Assembly: GCA_003482555.1 (NCBI GenBank) | Contig: DMYQ01000050.1 | Coordinates: forward strand, 1 to 27,160 | Source: Janthinobacterium sp. | GTDB lineage: Bacteria; Pseudomonadota; Gammaproteobacteria; Burkholderiales; Burkholderiaceae_D | DNA: 27,160 nt | Direction: 5' to 3' | In this document: positions 6,791 to 15,169 of the stretch, piece after piece | Layout of the letters: every line of letters begins with the position of its first letter | Position numbering within the stretch: position 1 is the stretch's first letter | Notes under the pieces: model-generated | What the model saw: the letters and a program-made list of their open reading frames with translations, nothing else | Told to the model about the DNA's origin: nothing | The model's database searches: none | Translations under genes and position numbers: made by a program

Positions 6791-8191
6791 TCAGGGACGG
6801 GCTTTGCCGCGCTGGCTGGAACCGCCGCGCGCCAGCCTGGGCTTGACCAGGGAAATCGGCTGCGCCCGCGATTTGTGACCCCTCACCAGCCTCACGCCGC
6901 GTCTGCGGTGCTTGCCTTCCGGGCGGTCGGCCACGAAGGACATGGTGGCGTTGTCGGCGATCTCGGAGGTGATGTCGACGTTCAGCGAGGCCGAGGTTCT
7001 CGGCACCAGGATGGTGGAGCCGGCCCGCAGGCTGGTCCTTTGCGGAATATTATTGGCCTGGCGCAGCACCTCGGCCGTCGTGCCGAAGCGCGAAGCCAGC
7101 GTTTCGATGCGCTCGCGCGCGGTGGTGATCTTGTGCGTGGTCCAGGTCGACAGCGCGTGACCCCACTTGGCCAGGTTGCTGGTGAACTTGGCCGCGTTTT
7201 CAGGCGGCAGCAAGATCTTGGTCTTGTCACCGCCGGTGATGACGGGGCGGTTGAATTGCGGGTTGAGCGCCTTGAAGTCGTCGAGCGACAGTTCGGCCAG
7301 TTGCGCCGCCACCGTCATGTCGATGTCGCTGGTCTTGTCGACGGCCGTGAAATACGGCTGGTTGTCGACGTTCGGCAGGGTCACCCCGTACTGGCCGGGA
7401 TTGGCAATGATGTTCTTGACCGCCTGCAACTTGGGCACGTAGTTGCGCGTTTCGGCCGGCATCAGCTCGGCCAGGCTTTCGAAGTCGGTCGGTTTGCCGA
7501 GCGCCTGGTTTTTCTTGATGGCGCGCTGCACCGAGCCTTCGCCCCAGTTGTAGGCGGCCAGCGCCAATTGCCAGTCGCCAAACATGTCATACAGGCGCTG
7601 CAGATAGGTGAGGGCGGCATCGGTCGAGGCCAGCACGCCGCGGCGCTCATCCTTGAACATGGTTTGCTTCAAATTGAAGTCGCGTCCCGTGGAGGGCACG
7701 AATTGCCACATGCCGGCCGCGTTGGCGCTGGAAAAGGCTTGCGGATTGAAGGCTGATTCGATGAAAGGCAGCAATGCCAGTTCGGTCGGCATGCCCCGTT
7801 TTTCCAGCTCTTGGACGACGTGGAAGATATAACGGGAAGCGCGCGTGGTGGTGCGGGCGATGTAGTCGGGACGGCTGGTGTACCAGGCCACATGCTTGGC
7901 CACCAGTTGGTTGTCGATATCGGGAATGGCGTAGCCGCTGCGGATGCGGCTCCAGACGTCGACGTCCCTGGCGTCGGCGTCGGCGCTGCTTTTTACGAGT
8001 TTTTCAGCCTTGAGCAGGGAAGCGGAATCGAAGGTGGGTAGTTTTGCCGTCACCAGCGGGGATAGGGGAATGAGGGCTGGGCCGGTCGCGGCCACGGCCG
8101 CGGGCGGCGCTTCGAGAGCCTGGCCGAGGGCGGGAACGAGGGCTAGAACGAGCGCGGCCAAGGTCGAAGTATTAAGCGTGTTGTCGTGCAT
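6791..8191 (-). CDS. MltD-like membrane-bound/periplasmic lytic murein transglycosylase with LysM
   Basis: Cuts peptidoglycan glycan strands in the periplasm, forming anhydro-muropeptides. I choose the start at 8191 (466 residues) because it gives a signal peptide (MHDNTLNTSTLAALVLALVP..., cut near ALGQA at 25) and a TGGAAAA ribosome site, and because a promoter lies at 8246-8275, inside the longer frame that begins at 8323. The SLT/GH23 domain spans about 130-240, with catalytic Glu E145 in FIESAFNP, the GMWQFVPSTGR block (160-170) and AAYNWGEG (212-219). The LysM at about 350-398 is imperfect: the usual GDT is replaced by ARE before IETLASRFG, and a further LysM-like remnant lies at 300-330. 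The tail (427-466) is very basic. No lipobox is seen, unlike E. coli MltD. Confidence 0.88.
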   Translation of the reverse strand: MHDNTLNTSTLAALVLALVPALGQALEAPPAAVAATGPALIPLSPLVTAKLPTFDSASLLKAEKLVKSSADADARDVDVWSRIRSGYAIPDIDNQLVAKHVAWYTSRPDYIARTTTRASRYIFHVVQELEKRGMPTELALLPFIESAFNPQAFSSANAAGMWQFVPSTGRDFNLKQTMFKDERRGVLASTDAALTYLQRLYDMFGDWQLALAAYNWGEGSVQRAIKKNQALGKPTDFESLAELMPAETRNYVPKLQAVKNIIANPGQYGVTLPNVDNQPYFTAVDKTSDIDMTVAAQLAELSLDDFKALNPQFNRPVITGGDKTKILLPPENAAKFTSNLAKWGHALSTWTTHKITTARERIETLASRFGTTAEVLRQANNIPQRTSLRAGSTILVPRTSASLNVDITSEIADNATMSFVADRPEGKHRRRGVRLVRGHKSRAQPISLVKPRLARGGSSQRGKARP

Positions 8192-8245
8192 AGTTTTCCA
8201 TTGTTGTCGGCTAAGAAACACCGGACTGACCATGAGTAAGCAGCG

Positions 8246-8275
8246 AGTGTACGTAAGTCTGAACGTTTGAGTCAA
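8246..8275 (-). promoter_or_regulatory. Sigma-70-type promoter of the lytic transglycosylase gene
   Basis: On the minus strand, TTGACT (8270-8275) and TACACT (8246-8251) are separated by 18 bases. Transcription would start near 8239, giving a leader of about 48 bases to the ATG at 8191. This supports the shorter start for the protein. Confidence 0.6.
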
Positions 8276-8347
8276 GAAATATGTCGGCTCCATGACAGGA
8301 ATAAACGTAATTCTTTCAGACAATCATTACATACCACTTAATGAAAA

Positions 8348-8380
8348 TGTCGACCCGACAGCATTGTCGCGGGCTTTTTT
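8348..8380 (+). terminator. Orphan plus-strand terminator with a competing hairpin (attenuator-like)
   Basis: CGACA (8356-8360) can pair with TGTCG (8365-8369) around a GCAT loop, extended by CC/GG with one bulged base, and is followed by six T (8375-8380): an intrinsic terminator. The same CGACA can instead pair with TGTCG at 8348-8352. No plus-strand gene lies before it; the nearest is the DUF1415 gene at 8610. It could end a small RNA or act as an attenuator in a long DUF1415 leader. The rest of 8192-8609 shows no gene. Confidence 0.45.
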
Positions 8381-8609
8381 ATTCGCCTTTTCATGCGCCT
8401 TTGCGGGGCGTCGCGCGGAAGGGAAATGTCGGCCTGGAAAGCTGGAGCGGCCGCGGCCGTCAAGTGCTCAAGCATAGGCGGACACGGCAAAACGGCAAGC
8501 GCGCCGCCTATTAAGTATGAGACTGCGCAAAGAGTGCGTACAATTTGGCTTTTGCGCGAACCATTTATCGGGTCGCCCACCGCAGCTTTCAATACAGGAA
8601 ATATTGCAT

Positions 8610-9182
8610 ATGACTACCCCAGCCCGTCAAGACGACGACCACGCCACCATCATCGCCAACACCCAGGCCTGGCTGGAAAAGGCCGTCATCGGTCTGAACC
8701 TGTGCCCCTTCGCCAAGGCCGTGCACGTCAAGAAACAGATACGCTACGTCGTCAGCGACGCGGGCACGCCGGAACAATTGCTGCAGGAATTGATGGACGA
8801 GTTGCAAGCCCTGTCCGACAGCGATCCGGAAGCGGTCGACACGACCCTGCTGATCCACCCTTACGTGCTCAACGATTTCCTCGACTACAACGAATTTCTC
8901 GACGTGGTGGACGGCGCCGTGGAAGACATGGATCTGGACGGCGAATTGCAGGTTGCCAGTTTTCACCCCGACTATCAGTTCGCCGATACGGCGCCCGACG
9001 ATATCGGCAATTACACGAACCGTTCGCCCTACCCGACCCTGCACTTGCTGCGCGAAGACAGTATCGAGCGCGCCGTGGAAGCGTTCCCGGAGGCGTCCGA
9101 CATCTTTGAAAAAAATATCGAGACCTTGCAGCAACTGGGGCACGAGGGTTGGGCCAAGCTCGATTTGCCGCGGGCGAAGTAA
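8610..9182 (+). CDS. DUF1415 family protein
   Basis: A 190-residue cytoplasmic protein of the uncharacterised DUF1415 family, common in proteobacteria. The start at 8610 (MTTPARQDDD) is preceded by AGGAA at 8596-8600; a frame open from 8517 has no ribosome site. The conserved pieces are NLCPFAK near residues 28-35, a central acidic segment (LDYNEFLDVVDGAVEDMDLDG) and YQFADTAPDDIGNYTNRSPYPTLHLLRE split across the middle and end. No enzyme function is established for the family. The DUF1289 gene begins two bases after its stop, so the two are almost certainly co-transcribed. Confidence 0.88.
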   Translation: MTTPARQDDDHATIIANTQAWLEKAVIGLNLCPFAKAVHVKKQIRYVVSDAGTPEQLLQELMDELQALSDSDPEAVDTTLLIHPYVLNDFLDYNEFLDVVDGAVEDMDLDGELQVASFHPDYQFADTAPDDIGNYTNRSPYPTLHLLREDSIERAVEAFPEASDIFEKNIETLQQLGHEGWAKLDLPRAK

Positions 9183-9184
9183 GA

Positions 9185-9382
9185 ATGGACAAGGAAGCCA
9201 AGGAACACTTACGGGCCGACACGCCTTGCGTCGCCGTTTGCTCGACCACCTTCGATGAAGTGTGCCGCGGCTGCGGGCGCACCGTCGTCGAGGTGGCGCA
9301 CTGGGTGTCGATGACGACCCCGCAAAAGGAAATCGTCTGGCAGCGGATCAGCCAGCAGGGCTATCCGCGCCGTAATACCTAG
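9185..9382 (+). CDS. DUF1289 family small cysteine-motif protein
   Basis: A 65-residue protein. Four cysteines, C15, C19, C27 and C30 (CVAVC...CRGCGR), followed by a Trp-containing helix are typical of DUF1289 and suggest a small metal-binding fold. Its function is unknown. The start at 9185 lies two bases after the DUF1415 stop with only a weak AAGTAAG site, which suggests translational coupling; a longer frame from 9149 would overlap DUF1415. Confidence 0.85.
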   Translation: MDKEAKEHLRADTPCVAVCSTTFDEVCRGCGRTVVEVAHWVSMTTPQKEIVWQRISQQGYPRRNT

Positions 9383-9413
9383 CGAACCGGGGGAGCTTGT
9401 CTCCCCGAGTTCG
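9383..9413. terminator. Hairpin between convergent DUF1289 and DUF1993 genes
   Basis: CGAAC (9383-9387) pairs with GTTCG (9409-9413), and GGGGAG (9390-9395) with CTCCCC (9401-9406), around a CTTGT loop. It starts right after the DUF1289 stop codon and ends 11 bases from the DUF1993 stop. No T tract follows on either strand, so termination strength is uncertain. Confidence 0.55.
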
Positions 9414-9424
9414 CCAGGGCTCCA

Positions 9425-9931
9425 TCAATAGCTGCCGATGAAGTCTTTCTTGCCGATTTCGACGCCATTGTGGCGCAGGATGTCATAGGCCGTGGTGGCG
9501 TGGAAGAAGAAATGCGGCAGCGCGTAGTGGAACAGATAGGTCTGGCCCGTGAAGTGCTTGGTCTTTTCGCCGCTGCCGGTGGTGATGGCGCGCGTTTCGC
9601 TGCCGTCGATGTCCGCTTGCGCCAGGCCGTCGATGAAGGCCAAGGTCTTGGCGATGCGCGCCTTCAATTCCGCGAAACTCTGTTCGCTGTCATCGTAGGC
9701 TGGCACGTCGACGCCGGCCAGGCGCGCCGCGCAACCCTTGGCGAAGTCGCTGGCGATCTGGATCTGGCGCACGAAGGGCAGCATGTCGGGAAACATGCGG
9801 AAGTTCAGCAGGGCGTTCGGGTCGATTTTCTTGGCCGCGATGTGGGCTTCGGTTTTTTCGAGGATGGCCGACAGGCTGCCCAGGATTTGCTTGAAGACGG
9901 GGATCGATGCGGAGTAGATGGATAGGGTCAT
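9425..9931 (-). CDS. DUF1993 family protein (DinB-like helical)
   Basis: A 168-residue protein of the uncharacterised DUF1993 family. The start at 9931 (MTLSIYSASIPVF) has AGAGGAA seven bases before it; the frame continues open to 10138, but that part reads as noise. It shows the family pattern of a helical bundle: SIPVFKQILGSLSAILEKTEAH (9-30), FPDMLPFVRQIQIASDFAKG (46-65), and a C-terminal HYALPHFFFHATTAYDILRHNG segment, split here into overlapping helices. The fold is thought to resemble DinB/YfiT proteins. It stands alone, divergent from the GGDEF-EAL gene. Confidence 0.85.
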   Translation of the reverse strand: MTLSIYSASIPVFKQILGSLSAILEKTEAHIAAKKIDPNALLNFRMFPDMLPFVRQIQIASDFAKGCAARLAGVDVPAYDDSEQSFAELKARIAKTLAFIDGLAQADIDGSETRAITTGSGEKTKHFTGQTYLFHYALPHFFFHATTAYDILRHNGVEIGKKDFIGSY

Positions 9932-10173
9932 GGCGAGGTTCCTCTGGTAAAGTGCGGCGATGATAGCAAGCTTGGACGATGTTTGCTTGCCGCGCTCGCG
10001 GAAGCGCCAGTGGAGGCGACCGCGACGGTGATTCCGAAGGTGACGACGCCGCCGCGCCTGTCGGTGACTTTTGGTGCATAATTCCGTTATGGAAATACTC
10101 CCATCCCGTCGTGTCGTTCCCCATCTTGATGGATTCATGATGTCTATTTCCCACCCGGCCGCGCGCGCGCCGC

Positions 10174-13100
10174 ATGCGCATGGCTAGTCCCCTTTATCGC
10201 AGACTTCTTTCCAGGGTGGGCGCGCTGTATGGCTTGTCCATCTATGTCGCCCTGCTGTTCGTGGTCTTCGGCGGCCTGGCCGTTCCGGCCACCATCGGCA
10301 GTTATTTGCTGGTGGGCGTGCACGAGCGCCAGTCGGCCAAGACGAGCTTGAACGAAGCGCTGCAGCGCAACGCCGACATCCTGGCCCTGGGCATGCAAGA
10401 GTCGCTGTGGAATATGAACGCCGAGTCGGCCCGTTCCCTGGTCGAATCGGTCATGCGCGACAGTTCGGTGCGGCAAATCCAGGTCATCGGCCAGTCCGAT
10501 ACCCAGTTCATGAACGTGCAGGCGCCGCCCCGGCCGCTCGGCAACGTCTACCGCGCCAAGCGCGATATCCTCGTGCGCGGCGAACGCATCGGCCGCATCA
10601 TCGTCTCGATGGACGACGCCCGCAGCCAGCAAGAGCTGGGCGAAAAGCAGATCGCCTATTCCTTCGTGCTGGCGGCCCAGCTGGCCGTGTCGATGGCCCT
10701 GATCGTGCTGTTCATGAATCGCCGCCTGCTCAAGCCGCTGCGCAAGCTGATGCGTTTTTCCGACCGCCTCTCGCACGGCGACTTCGAGACCCGGCTCGAC
10801 CTGGGCAGCAACGACGAGCTGGGCCGCCTGGGCGGCCAGTTGGAACAGATGCGGGTCGCCATCAAGCAATTGTTCGAAGACATCGGCCAGCGCGAAGAGC
10901 GCTTTCGCACCATCGTCACCCAAGTGCCGGGCGCCGTCTTCCGCTTCCGCCCGGACGGCCCGATCGACTTCGTCAGCGACGCCATCCTCGACATTTCCGG
11001 CTTTTCGGCGCAATACTTCATGCGCGGCACCACCCATTTCTGGGCCGACCTGATCTGCCCGGAAGACCGCAAGGTCCACCGCCGCGCGCTGGCGCAGGCG
11101 ATCCGCGACGGCCAGCCCTACGAACTGGAATACCGCATCGTCGACGCCCGCGGCACCGAGCGCTGGGTGGCCGAGAACGGCCAGCCGCAACGCGGCGAGC
11201 CGGGGGCTTCGCCCTGGGTCGACGGCATCATTTCCGACATCAGCGAGCGCAAGCACAATGAAATGCGCATCGAAGGCTTGCTCGCCGAGCAGAGCGCGAT
11301 CCTCGACAACGTGATGTTCGGCGTGATGTTCGTGCGCCACCGCCACATCGTCTCGGCCAATCGCCGCTGCGACGAGCTGTTCGGCTACCCGCACGGGCAA
11401 CTGGCCGGCTCGCCGACGGCCATCGTCTATTCCACCGTGTACGCCTTCGAGAGCGCCGGCGAGCGCGAATACGCCATCCTCGGCAAGGGCGAATATTTTA
11501 ACGAGGAAAGCCAGTACCGGCGCCAGGACGGCAGCCTGTTCTGGGCCCTGGTGAGCGGTTACGCGCTCGACCCGCTGCGCCCGCACGAAGGCAGCATCTG
11601 GGTGTATGCCGACATCACCGCGCGCAAGGAAGCCGAACAGAAGTTGCGCCTGTCGGCCACGGTGCTCGAACACATCGCCGACGGCGTCATGGTGATCGAC
11701 GCCGACGGCGTCATCGTCGCCGTCAACCCGGCCTTCACCCGCATCACCGGCTACGCCGAGCAAGAGGCGCTCGGGCGCGCATCGAGCTTCACCCGCTCCG
11801 GCCGCCACGACGCGCATTTTTACGAAGACCTGTGGGCCGAACTGATCGCCAGCGGGTTCTGGCGCGGCGAAATCTGGAACCTGCGCAAGAACGGCGAGAT
11901 CTACCTGGAATGGCTGACCGTCAGCGCGGTGCGCGACAGCGTCGGCGCGACCACCCACTTCGTCGGCGTCTTTTCCGACATCACCGTGGTCAAGCAGTCG
12001 CAGGAAAAGCTCGACCACATGGCCCACCACGATTCCCTGACGGCGCTGCCGAACCGGCTGCTGTTCCACGACCGCCTGCACCACGCGCTGCAGCGCGCCA
12101 CCCGCGAGCAGGAAGAGCTGGCCATCCTGTTCATCGACCTGGACCGCTTCAAGAACGTCAACGACACGCTCGGCCACCACATCGGCGACGAATTGCTGAA
12201 ACAGGTGGCGCTGGAACTGGCGGCCAAGTTGCGCGAGGGCGACACCCTGGCGCGCCTGGGCGGCGATGAATTCATCGTGCTGCTGGAAAACGTCGACGGC
12301 CAGTACGGCGCCAGCCTGGTGGCGGAAAAGCTGGTGGCGCTGTTTGAACGGCCCTTCATCGTGGCCGGGCACGAACTGTTCGTCACCTGTAGCGTGGGCA
12401 TCAGCCTGTTCCCGCACGACGCGGTCGACTTGAACATGCTCATCCGTAACGCCGACGTGGCCATGTACCAGGCCAAGGCGCGCGGCCGCAACGGCTACCG
12501 TTTCTATGCGCCGTCGATGACGGGCGAGGGCGTCGAAAAGCTGCGCCTGGAAACCTTCCTGCGCCGCTCGATCGAAAAAAATGAAATTTTCTTGAATTAC
12601 CAGCCGCAGGTGGAAATCGATACCGGGCGCCTGATCGGGGTCGAAGCCCTGGTGCGCTGGAACCATCCGGAACTGGGCCCGGTGCCGCCGGTGCGCTTCA
12701 TTCCCTTGGCCGAGGACACCGGCTTCATCAACCAGCTCGGCAAATGGGTCTTGTTCGAGGCGTGCCGGCAAATGGTGCGCTGGCAGCGGGCCGGCCTGAA
12801 CGTGCCGAAGATCGCCGTCAACCTGTCGGTCAAGCAGTTCGAACGGGGCAGCATCGTCAACATGGTCGCTGAAATCCTCAAGGAAACGGGGCTCGAGCCG
12901 CAACGCCTGCAACTGGAAGTGACGGAATCGGTGATCATGAACACGGGTGACGCCATGGTCTTCATCAACGACCTGCATTCGATCGGGGTCGGCCTGGCGA
13001 TCGACGATTTCGGCACCGGCTATTCCTCGCTGGCCTACCTGAAGCAGTTGCCGGTGCAAACCTTGAAGATCGACCGCTCCTTCATCACCGACATCTCGAC

Positions 13101-13296
13101 CGACGTCAACGACGCCGCCATCGCCATCGCCATCATCCAGCTCGGCAAGAGCCTGAACCTGTCGGTGATCGCCGAAGGGGTGGAAACGCGGGAGCAGGCG
13201 GACTTCCTGCTGCGGCACGGCTGCAATCAGGCGCAGGGGTATTTTTACGGCCGCCCCGCGCTGCCGCAAGACGTGCTGGAACACTGGCGCGGCTAG
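10174..13296 (+). CDS. Membrane GGDEF-EAL c-di-GMP signalling protein with HAMP and PAS domains
   Basis: A 1040-residue inner-membrane protein. Order: transmembrane helix (about 19-46), periplasmic sensor part (47-160), second helix (162-181), HAMP (about 182-238), three PAS/PAC domains (about 241-360, 365-490, 492-612), GGDEF domain (about 615-780) and EAL domain (about 795-1035). GGDEF is intact at 696-700, and a product-inhibition I-site RxxD (687-690) sits five residues before it. EAL is intact at 824-826, followed by NLSVKQF, LEVTES, DDFGTGYSSL and IAEGVET, as in active phosphodiesterases. It may therefore make or break c-di-GMP; which activity dominates cannot be read from sequence. The start is ATG at 10174 or 10180; neither has a clear ribosome site. 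Confidence 0.93.
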   Translation: MRMASPLYRRLLSRVGALYGLSIYVALLFVVFGGLAVPATIGSYLLVGVHERQSAKTSLNEALQRNADILALGMQESLWNMNAESARSLVESVMRDSSVRQIQVIGQSDTQFMNVQAPPRPLGNVYRAKRDILVRGERIGRIIVSMDDARSQQELGEKQIAYSFVLAAQLAVSMALIVLFMNRRLLKPLRKLMRFSDRLSHGDFETRLDLGSNDELGRLGGQLEQMRVAIKQLFEDIGQREERFRTIVTQVPGAVFRFRPDGPIDFVSDAILDISGFSAQYFMRGTTHFWADLICPEDRKVHRRALAQAIRDGQPYELEYRIVDARGTERWVAENGQPQRGEPGASPWVDGIISDISERKHNEMRIEGLLAEQSAILDNVMFGVMFVRHRHIVSANRRCDELFGYPHGQLAGSPTAIVYSTVYAFESAGEREYAILGKGEYFNEESQYRRQDGSLFWALVSGYALDPLRPHEGSIWVYADITARKEAEQKLRLSATVLEHIADGVMVIDADGVIVAVNPAFTRITGYAEQEALGRASSFTRSGRHDAHFYEDLWAELIASGFWRGEIWNLRKNGEIYLEWLTVSAVRDSVGATTHFVGVFSDITVVKQSQEKLDHMAHHDSLTALPNRLLFHDRLHHALQRATREQEELAILFIDLDRFKNVNDTLGHHIGDELLKQVALELAAKLREGDTLARLGGDEFIVLLENVDGQYGASLVAEKLVALFERPFIVAGHELFVTCSVGISLFPHDAVDLNMLIRNADVAMYQAKARGRNGYRFYAPSMTGEGVEKLRLETFLRRSIEKNEIFLNYQPQVEIDTGRLIGVEALVRWNHPELGPVPPVRFIPLAEDTGFINQLGKWVLFEACRQMVRWQRAGLNVPKIAVNLSVKQFERGSIVNMVAEILKETGLEPQRLQLEVTESVIMNTGDAMVFINDLHSIGVGLAIDDFGTGYSSLAYLKQLPVQTLKIDRSFITDISTDVNDAAIAIAIIQLGKSLNLSVIAEGVETREQADFLLRHGCNQAQGYFYGRPALPQDVLEHWRG

Positions 13297-13312
13297 CGCG
13301 GCTAGTGCATTC

Positions 13313-13750
13313 TCAGGCGGCGGCGCCCAGCATGGCGCGCAGATTGCAGTCGCGCTGCCACTGGCGGCGTTCGGCGCTGGCGCCGCTCAGTTGGGTCAAT
13401 TCAGCCTCGCTCAGCGCCGCCTGCGCCTGCACCAGGCGGTGGGCCAGGCCGGGGTCGGGCGTGACGGTGCCGAAAAACGCCACCTGGTCTTTGCGCTGGA
13501 TCAGCAGGGTGGGGAAATTCTCGATATCGAGTTCGCCCACCACCTCGGCCTGATCCTCGATATCTATCCACACAAACAATTTATCGGGATGGCGCGCGGC
13601 CAGTTCCTCGAAGACGGCGCGGTAGCCGGCGCAAGTGCCGCACCAGCCGGCGCACAGGCAGGCGACCACCCAGCGCGGGCCAGCCAGGGCGGCGGCCGCG
13701 ACGCCGCGGTTCTCGGAACTCAGGGTCAAACTGTGCATGGGTATCGACAT
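13313..13750 (-). CDS. Thioredoxin-like protein
   Basis: A 145-residue thioredoxin-fold protein. The active site AGWCGTC (CxxC, about residues 37-40) replaces the usual WCGPC with Thr at the third variable position. The thioredoxin cis-proline region is seen in NFPTLLI, and the DIEDQ strand precedes it. No signal peptide is seen, so it is probably cytoplasmic, acting on protein thiols or disulfides. After the fold comes an Ala-, Leu- and Arg-rich helix (LVQAQAALSEAELTQL...). The start is uncertain: ATG at 13750 or 13738 (MHSLTLSSENRG); neither has a good ribosome site. It converges with the GGDEF-EAL gene with only 16 bases between stops. Confidence 0.8.
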   Translation of the reverse strand: MSIPMHSLTLSSENRGVAAAALAGPRWVVACLCAGWCGTCAGYRAVFEELAARHPDKLFVWIDIEDQAEVVGELDIENFPTLLIQRKDQVAFFGTVTPDPGLAHRLVQAQAALSEAELTQLSGASAERRQWQRDCNLRAMLGAAA

Positions 13751-13830
13751 CAAATGGCGCCGTTGGCGCCGGATGCGCGTATTCTACCTTGCCGGACCTC
13801 TTTGATGTCGGGTCCCGCCTTGTCGGTTTT

Positions 13831-13870
13831 GATGGCGGCCGATGCCAGCCGATGCCAGCCGATGCGTAGC
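13831..13870. repeat. Short 10-base tandem repeat upstream of tsaB
   Basis: The unit GATGCCAGCC occurs twice exactly (13841-13860), flanked by the near copies GATGGCGGCC (13831-13840) and GATGCGTAGC (13861-13870). It lies in the divergent gap between the thioredoxin-like gene and tsaB. Confidence 0.8.
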
Positions 13871-13985
13871 CAAGGGAAACCCGAAAGGGCGGGCCGGGGG
13901 CGGGAATCTCGATTTTCATCGCAGAAAGCGGCGCGTCTGGCCCCGAGCCCGTGCGCGCCGCCCGCGCGCCGGGTTAAAATGCCGC

Positions 13986-14708
13986 ATGTCTACCATACTC
14001 GCCATTGAAACCTCGTCCGAACTCGCCTCTTGCGCCTTGCTGCGCGGCGACGTCAGCAGCAGCCGCGACTCGTCCGGCGTGCGCACCCATTCGCAATCGA
14101 TACTGCCGATGGTGCAAAGCCTGCTCGCCGAAGCCGGCATCACCCTGGCCGATTGCGACGCCATCGCCTACGGTTCCGGCCCCGGCTCCTTCACCGGCGT
14201 GCGCACCGCCTGCGGCATCGCTCAAGGTCTGGCCTTCGGCGCCGGCTTGCCGGTGGTGCCGGTGGTCACGCTCGACGCGATGGCGCTCGCCTGCCATCAG
14301 CGACACGGGGCCGTCAACATCCTGGCCGTGCTCGACGCCCGCATGGGCGAGGTGTACTGGGCCCAGTACCATATGGACGGCGAGGCCATGCGGGTCGTGG
14401 TGGCGCCCACCCTGTCGGCGCCCGCCGCGGTGCTGCCCCAGGGCGAGCCTGCGGCCGCCTGCGGCAACGGCTTTTCCGCCTATGGGGAAGCATTCGCCGA
14501 ACGCGCCTTTGCCGCCGCCGCCGACGCCGCCATCATGCCGCATGCCTTGCAGATCGGGCAACTGGCGCGCCGGGCTTTCGCGGCCGGCGCCGGCGTACCC
14601 GCGGCCGAGGCTCAGCCCCTGTATTTGCGCAACAAGATTGCCTTCACCAGCGCCGAACGGCGCGACATGCAAATCGCGAAGGCCGCCGCCGCCGAGGCCG
14701 CGGCATGA
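13986..14708 (+). CDS. tsaB: tRNA threonylcarbamoyladenosine biosynthesis protein TsaB
   Basis: A 240-residue partner of TsaD and TsaE that helps transfer threonylcarbamoyl to A37 of tRNAs reading ANN codons. The start at 13986 gives MSTILAIETSSELASCALL, the usual N-terminus; the frame is open from 13842, but the extra part is arginine-rich noise. The family hallmark GSGPGSFTGVRTACGIAQGL (about 62-81) is present, as is the strand NILAVLDARMGEVYWA. As usual for TsaB, it is an inactive homologue of the TsaD kinase-like fold. Its stop overlaps the start of rimI (ATGA), and it heads a four-gene overlapping operon. Confidence 0.94.
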   Translation: MSTILAIETSSELASCALLRGDVSSSRDSSGVRTHSQSILPMVQSLLAEAGITLADCDAIAYGSGPGSFTGVRTACGIAQGLAFGAGLPVVPVVTLDAMALACHQRHGAVNILAVLDARMGEVYWAQYHMDGEAMRVVVAPTLSAPAAVLPQGEPAAACGNGFSAYGEAFAERAFAAAADAAIMPHALQIGQLARRAFAAGAGVPAAEAQPLYLRNKIAFTSAERRDMQIAKAAAAEAAA

Positions 14709-15169
14709 AGTGGGACCTGGCCAAGTTGCGCTACGAGCCGATGACGGAAAGCGACCTCGACGAAGTGCTGGAACTGGAAGACATCGTGTATCCCCATCCC
14801 TGGAGCCGCGGCAATTTCGTCGACTCGCTGGCCAGCGGCTACCAGGCCTGGGTGCTGCGCGACCAGCACGGCTATTTGATGGGCTACTTCCTGCTGATGC
14901 TGATCGTCGACGAAGCCCACCTGCTCAACGTGGCCGTCAGCGCCGAGATCCAGGGCCTGGGCCTGGGCCGCTTTCTGCTCAACCAGGCGCTCGCCTGCGC
15001 GCGCGGGCTGGGCATGGAATCGGTCTTGCTGGAAGTGCGACCGTCCAACACCCGTGCGCTGGACATTTACCAGCGCTACGGATTCTCACAGATCGGCCGG
15101 CGCAAGGGCTACTATCCGGCCGCCGGCCAGCAACGCGAGGACGCCATTGTGATGCGACTTGGAATATGA
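14705..15169 (+). CDS. rimI: Ribosomal protein S18 alanine N-acetyltransferase RimI
   Basis: A 154-residue GNAT enzyme that acetylates the N-terminal alanine of ribosomal protein S18. It shows the acetyl-CoA loop in QGLGLGRFLLNQAL (motif A, about 82-95), the strand VLLEVRPSNTRALDIYQRYGF (split across 107-127) and the RimI-type ending GRRKGYYPA...EDAIVM. The tsaB-rimI order is widely conserved. It overlaps tsaB and the downstream glycosylase gene by four bases each (ATGA), indicating coupled translation. Confidence 0.93.
   Translation: MKWDLAKLRYEPMTESDLDEVLELEDIVYPHPWSRGNFVDSLASGYQAWVLRDQHGYLMGYFLLMLIVDEAHLLNVAVSAEIQGLGLGRFLLNQALACARGLGMESVLLEVRPSNTRALDIYQRYGFSQIGRRKGYYPAAGQQREDAIVMRLGI

Noticed and set aside
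10144..13284. 1046-codon open frame on the minus strand
   Set aside because: It mirrors the GGDEF-EAL gene on the other strand, is rich in His, Asp, Gln and Val as expected of the antisense of high-GC coding DNA, and has no recognisable domain.
13842..13985. N-terminal extension of TsaB
   Set aside because: The extra 48 residues are arginine-rich, include the 10-base repeats and have no family match; MSTILAIETSS is the normal N-terminus.
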